Source of the DNA: CAZBEL01 sp964628055
Lineage (GTDB): Bacteria; Fidelibacterota; Marinisomatia; Marinisomatales; TCS56
Reading direction: 5' to 3'
Assembly (NCBI GenBank): GCA_964628055.1
Contig: CAZVNL010000043.1
Coordinates: forward strand, 1-16,946
DNA length: 16,946 bases
This document shows positions 15,785 through 16,946 of the stretch, piece after piece. Every line of letters begins with the position of its first letter. Within the stretch, counting starts at the first letter, position 1. A program made the translations under genes and the position numbers. Below the pieces are notes generated by a model. It was not told the DNA's origin and searched no databases. It saw only the letters and a program-made list of their open reading frames with translations.

Positions 15785-15812
15785 AAAATACCAAAAAACA
15801 TTCTGGTTTCAA
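15785..15812 (-). promoter_or_regulatory. Candidate promoter for the T9SS propeller gene
   Basis: On the minus strand TTGAAA (15807-15812) is followed after 16 bp by TATTTT (15785-15790). This places a transcript start about 35-40 nt before the ATG. The match to the sigma-70 consensus is 5/6 and 4/6. FCB bacteria often use different housekeeping promoter sequences, so this is only a candidate. Confidence 0.35.
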
Positions 15813-15834
15813 ACGATTATCTCTCCGTCATTGC

Positions 15835-16946
15835 TCAACGGATAGCCACAAATTTCTTCACGATAGAATCCCCTTTCCGGTATCGTATTGCTCCACTCTC
15901 AGCATCAACATAATCTTCGGTGACCTCCACATGAATTAAATAGATTCCACTCACGATTACCTGTCGGGAGCTGGTGTCGGAGTTCCAGACCTCATCCCCG
16001 CTGCCGTCGTCGTGGTAAATGGTTTTGATCAAATCCCCCCGTTCGGTGAAAATCCGAATGATGCAATGCCCGGGAGTGTTCAAAAACATGATTTTATCTT
16101 CTTCTTTTGGGTACTGGTAATTCTGGGCAGCTATATGATAGGGATTGGGGACAATGCGGAGGTCTTTCAGGGCGTTGGTGGCCCTCCGTTTCAAGAAAGC
16201 TGGTTTTGTGGTGCGCGTATAAAAGCGACTGCTATGGAGCGGCCCCGGGGGATTTAAAATTCCATCAGTATTATTAGAACCGTCATTGTAGGCAACAATA
16301 TAATAATAGTAGGAGAACCCCCGGACGGCGGTCATGTCCTCGAAGGAATAGATCCCTGAGCGTCCGTCATAGATCTCTTCGTACGTGGTATCCGGTTTCC
16401 CCACGGCCCGGTAGATGCGGTAACCGGCAAAATCGGGTTCACTTTCAGAAGGGCTGGCTTCCCAGTTCAAGTAAATCTGATCTCCCCCCGATTTCACATC
16501 AAACAGGGGCGGGGGTTGGGGGGGCTGGGGAATTTGCATCCCCGAGTCATAATTCCGCTTGGCACGACTAAACGTCAATAGAATAGAATCCTTACCGGTA
16601 AATACCCAGGCATTTTTATAAATATTCTCATTATTCGTCTCACTACCATCCGGCAAAGGAAACGGACCATTGTCGCTGGGATCCTGGAAAGCCTTTTTCC
16701 ACCTACGTCCAATCTGTTCACACAATTCCCGCCGCAGACCACTGATGCCCTCCGCTTCCACGATCGTTACACTTTCACCAATCGCTAAGTCAAAGGGACC
16801 GTAAGTCATCATCACATTCGTCCCACCACCATCGTTGTGTATCGTAAAGGGATCTACCTGATGCAGCAGGTAATCCTGCTCATCTGGCATGGCCGTTTCA
16901 TCGAAACGATCGGTGCCCCCCAACCCTTCGTAAGGTATGCCACTTA
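15835..16946 (-). CDS. C-terminal part of a secreted fibronectin-III protein with a divergent T9SS-type tail (5' end outside the window)
   Basis: The frame is open from the stop at 15835 to the window edge. An apparent start at 16923 is only a TTG inside the frame: codons upstream (SGIPYEG) continue, so the gene is truncated by the window. About 370 residues are visible. The N-terminal visible part is not recognised. A proline-rich linker (IPQPPQPPPLFDV) leads to a fibronectin type III domain (YLNWEASPS…FAGYRIYRA…YYYYIVAYND). The C-terminus (LRIVPNPYHI…NTPGHCIIRIFTERGDLIKTI…GIYLIHVEV) looks like a divergent T9SS sorting domain in which NPFNP is replaced by NPYHI. It ends 93 bp before the start of the next gene on the same strand, with no clear terminator between. 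Function unknown. Confidence 0.78.
   Translation of the reverse strand, partial: SGIPYEGLGGTDRFDETAMPDEQDYLLHQVDPFTIHNDGGGTNVMMTYGPFDLAIGESVTIVEAEGISGLRRELCEQIGRRWKKAFQDPSDNGPFPLPDGSETNNENIYKNAWVFTGKDSILLTFSRAKRNYDSGMQIPQPPQPPPLFDVKSGGDQIYLNWEASPSESEPDFAGYRIYRAVGKPDTTYEEIYDGRSGIYSFEDMTAVRGFSYYYYIVAYNDGSNNTDGILNPPGPLHSSRFYTRTTKPAFLKRRATNALKDLRIVPNPYHIAAQNYQYPKEEDKIMFLNTPGHCIIRIFTERGDLIKTIYHDDGSGDEVWNSDTSSRQVIVSGIYLIHVEVTEDYVDAESGAIRYRKGDSIVKKFVAIR

Noticed and set aside
16921..16923. TTG as the start of the fibronectin-III protein
   Set aside because: The frame stays open upstream to the window edge and no RBS is seen, so the gene is simply cut by the window.

Overview
The window comes from a Gram-negative bacterium of the Fibrobacterota-Chlorobiota-Bacteroidota (FCB) superphylum, with roughly 50% GC. 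The strongest clue is that four proteins end in a type IX secretion (T9SS) sorting domain with the NYPNPFNP signature, or the close YPAYPNPFNA form, followed by a lineage-typical beta-sandwich (…VYDLLGR…G…VxWDGxDxxG…VASGxYxYRL…). A fifth has a divergent version. The exact style resembles Marinimicrobia, Calditrichota or KSB1-type genomes more than classical Bacteroidetes, but this phylum-level guess rests on memory of sequence style only.

Layout: (1) 163-4635, minus strand: a three-gene amino-sugar operon of nagB, an alternative GlmU-like nucleotidyltransferase/acetyltransferase, and a large NagB-like/PIG-L fusion. (2) 4636-4849: a divergent intergenic region with two small palindromes. (3) 4850-9212, plus strand: a GHL10 (DUF187/DigH-like) secreted glycosidase, then a NamZ-type exo-N-acetylmuramidase (DUF1343). 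(4) 9253-14199, minus strand, convergent with block 3: a TolB-like beta-propeller, an N-acetylmuramoyl-L-alanine amidase coupled to it by an ATGA overlap, and a GH18 chitinase-like enzyme. (5) 14238-14276: an intrinsic terminator. (6) 14293-15741, minus: a T9SS-exported NHL-type beta-propeller with a strong ribosome binding site. (7) 15835-16946, minus: the 3' part of a secreted fibronectin-III protein that runs off the window.

Read together, blocks 1, 3 and 4 look like a peptidoglycan (and perhaps chitin) salvage locus spread over three compartments. The amidase would strip stem peptides, and the GHL10 enzyme would cut the denuded glycan. GH18 would act on GlcNAc-linked chains. All three carry T9SS tails and should act outside or on the cell surface. 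NamZ has a signal peptide but no T9SS tail, so it should trim MurNAc from oligomers in the periplasm. The cytoplasmic NagB, GlmU-like and NagB/PIG-L proteins sit at the GlcN-6-P/UDP-GlcNAc node. Transporters, NagA, MurQ or AmgK are not in the window, so the pathway is an inference from gene content and adjacency.

The most unusual observation is that the GHL10 protein and the amidase, on opposite strands, share the same C-terminal architecture (two SbsA-type Ig-like domains, an unclassified ~180-residue module, then the T9SS tail). The module contains a 78-bp stretch that is almost identical between the two genes, with four mismatches that are all synonymous. This suggests recent module exchange or gene conversion, and leaves an inverted repeat around namZ and GH18. 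No tRNA, rRNA, CRISPR array, insertion sequence or phage gene was seen.
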